This document shows positions 62,545-64,000 of a stretch of DNA of 64,000 nucleotides, one piece after another. Made by a program: the position numbers and the translations under genes. The DNA lies in assembly GCA_034231615.1 (NCBI GenBank), contig CM067318.1, forward strand, positions 36,117,382 through 36,181,381, in the 5' to 3' direction. Each line of letters starts with the position of its first letter. Position 1 is the first letter of the stretch. Under the pieces are notes generated by a model. That model saw nothing but the letters and a program-made list of their open reading frames with translations. It made no database searches and was not told where the DNA came from. Source of the DNA: Meghimatium bilineatum. Lineage: Eukaryota; Mollusca; Gastropoda; Stylommatophora; Philomycidae.

Positions 62545-63083
62545 TAACCATGATAATCAGCAAAGACACCGAAGAACAAGAGCTAAACATAAACATACAT
62601 GGAGAGAAACTACAACAAGTTAAGCATTATCAATATCTTGGACACATATTCACAAATGATGGAAGATGTGAAACAGAAGTTAAAAGGAGAATAGGAATGG
62701 CTAAAAGTACCTTCAATGACATGAGGAAAATATTAACATCTAAATAAATTACAAACAAGTTAAAAATGAGAATTATAAAATGCTACATCTATTCTATATT
62801 AATGTATGGCTCAGAAACATGGACACCAAATAAACAATTAGAAGACAGAATTGATGAATTTGAGATATGGGTATATAGAAGAATAGGGAGAACATCATGG
62901 AAAGAGAAGAAAACAAACACAGAGGTTCTAAAAACACTTAATATGAGGAAAGAGCTACTAAGAGAAATAAATATCAGGAAAATAAAATATTTCTACACAT
63001 TAAAAGACATGACACCTTATTGAAGACCTTACTTGAGGGTAAAGTCAAATTTAAGTAGGAAACCAGAGGACAATTTAAAAAAA
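62545..63083 (+). mobile_element. LINE family X4, broken reverse transcriptase end
   Basis: Reads NINIHGEKLQQVKHYQYLGH, then KLKMRIIKCYIYSILMYGSE, IDEFEIWVYRRIGRTSWKEK and LLEGKVKFK, across stops. Its 3' part is cut off by the inverted-repeat element at 63084. Confidence 0.85.
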
Positions 63084-63610
63084 ATTCTTGAGACTAACGG
63101 GAATTGAACCAGTCCGTTCTACGGCACCAAATCGCCTAGCAACAATTGCACACGCGTTTTTCCGTACTTGACTAACCGCATCTCCAAAAAAGAATACGGA
63201 TATTATGTTATGTGTTGTTGTTACTTAGGATATTTCAATACCTGTACGGGATGTTTGTTGTTGTTGTAATAGTCCTTGTCTCGATTGGTCCGTTCGGGTG
63301 ACTTTGTGTGCACGATTTGAATGGATTGATGAAATCGCATCTTTTTTTGGAGATGCGGTTAGTCAAGTACTGAAAAACGCGTGTACAATTGTTGCTAGGC
63401 GATTTGGTGCCGTAGAACGGACTGGTTCAATTCCCGTTAGTCTCAAGAATCTCCAAAAAAGATGCGATTTCATCAAGCCATTCAAATCGTGCACAAAAAG
63501 TCACCCGAACGGACCAATCGAGACAAGGACTACTACAACAACAACAAACATCCCGTACAGGTATTGAAATATCCTCAGTAACAACAAACACATAACATAA
63601 TATCCGTATT
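63084..63610. mobile_element. A-B-A'-B' inverted-repeat element with tRNA-like arms
   Basis: A (63084-63191) is inverted as A' (63343-63450), 108 bp each. B (63193-63353) is inverted as B' (63450-63610), about 161 bp each. Arm A' carries GGTTAGTCAAGTAC and GGTTCAATTCCCG, resembling RNA polymerase III A and B boxes. Arms are over 90 percent identical by eye. Confidence 0.88.
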
Positions 63611-63617
63611 AGTTATA

Positions 63618-63796
63618 CAAGGGCCGATAGGTAAAGTCAAAGGGAAGCGAACAAGAGGTAGGCAGAGATACAAGTGGGAGAGTAACATCACACGACGGAC
63701 AGGTTACAGTCTAGCAGAATGTATCACCAAGACAAGAGACAGGGGATGTTGGAGATCCGTTGCAGCCAACCTTCGTTGCGGAGACGGCACTTAATG
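63618..63796 (+). mobile_element. LINE C-terminal end with ATGATG tail (family X4-like)
   Basis: Reads GKVKGKRTRGRQRYKWESNI, then LAECITKTRDRGCWRSVAAN and GDGT-stop, followed by (ATG)n. It overlaps in content (GKVK) with the end of 62545-63083, so it is probably a separate copy rather than its continuation. Confidence 0.8.
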
Positions 63797-63837
63797 ATGA
63801 TCATGATGATGAGGTTGGTGCAAAATGTGGTAGTCTT

Positions 63838-64000
63838 CATCGTTCTTCAGTCAGATATCAGGCTACAGCACCAATAGCTTCAATGAATTGTGTGATTCGC
63901 TTCAGGTCATCCATGGAACCCCTCAAGTCTCAGTAGGCCATATTTTCTCCCTCTCTTCTTGGTAGAGTTGACAGGCATGAAGAATGTGTTCTGCAGTGTC
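63838..64000 (-). mobile_element. I-type LINE C-terminal fragment at the window edge
   Basis: The reverse complement reads DTAEHILHACQLYQEEREKI, then W and, after a frameshift, GSMDDLKRITQFIEAIGAVA with a TGA at 63858-63860. Likely continues past the window. Confidence 0.82.

Overview
The window is animal (metazoan) nuclear DNA: AT-rich, with spliced exons, LINEs, SINEs, MITEs and microsatellites, and no bacterial gene layout. The repeat mix suggests a lophotrochozoan invertebrate, possibly a mollusc. That placement is inference; nothing in the sequence fixes the species.

One host gene dominates. On the minus strand, eight coding exons between 55,144 (ATG) and 4,429 (stop) join in phase into a 269-codon protein. 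It has a PH domain (about residues 34-131), a FYVE zinc finger (about 150-209, all eight cysteines present) and an acidic serine-rich tail. This is the layout of the phafin/PLEKHF family of endosomal PI3P-binding adaptors. Coding sequence is 810 bases in a 50.7-kb locus. Introns from 5' to 3' are about 26.1, 8.5, 2.6, 0.8, 7.9, 1.8 and 2.2 kb. The last exon could instead splice onward, so the C-terminus is provisional.

Layout by plus-strand coordinate: 1-4,428 is 3' flank or 3' UTR with LINE debris. 4,429-8,827 holds exons 8, 7 and 6, with a triplet-repeat block beside exon 7 and a SINE pair. 8,828-16,767 is intron 5 (minisatellite, SINEs, a degraded copy of part of exon 5). 16,768-20,532 holds exons 5, 4 and 3 and a piggyBac-like MITE. 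20,533-29,009 is intron 2, carrying a full-length, apparently intact 4.06-kb LINE flanked by a 12-bp duplication. Exon 2 is at 29,010-29,074. 29,075-55,128 is intron 1, full of LINE 3' ends, SINEs, hAT MITEs and tandem repeats. Exon 1 is at 55,129-55,144. The remainder to 64,000 is 5' flank with MITEs, more LINE relics and an unusual A-B-A'-B' inverted-repeat element.

Mobile elements account for most of the recognisable non-exonic sequence. They include one intact I-group-like LINE, some twenty truncated or broken LINE pieces from several families (mostly last-RT or C-terminal ends), two SINE families that share a (GAA)n-ended 3' half, several tRNA-derived SINEs, four hAT-type MITEs with exact 8-bp target duplications, and one TTAA-flanked piggyBac-type MITE. 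I found no second host gene, no convincing tRNA or rRNA gene and no CRISPR array.
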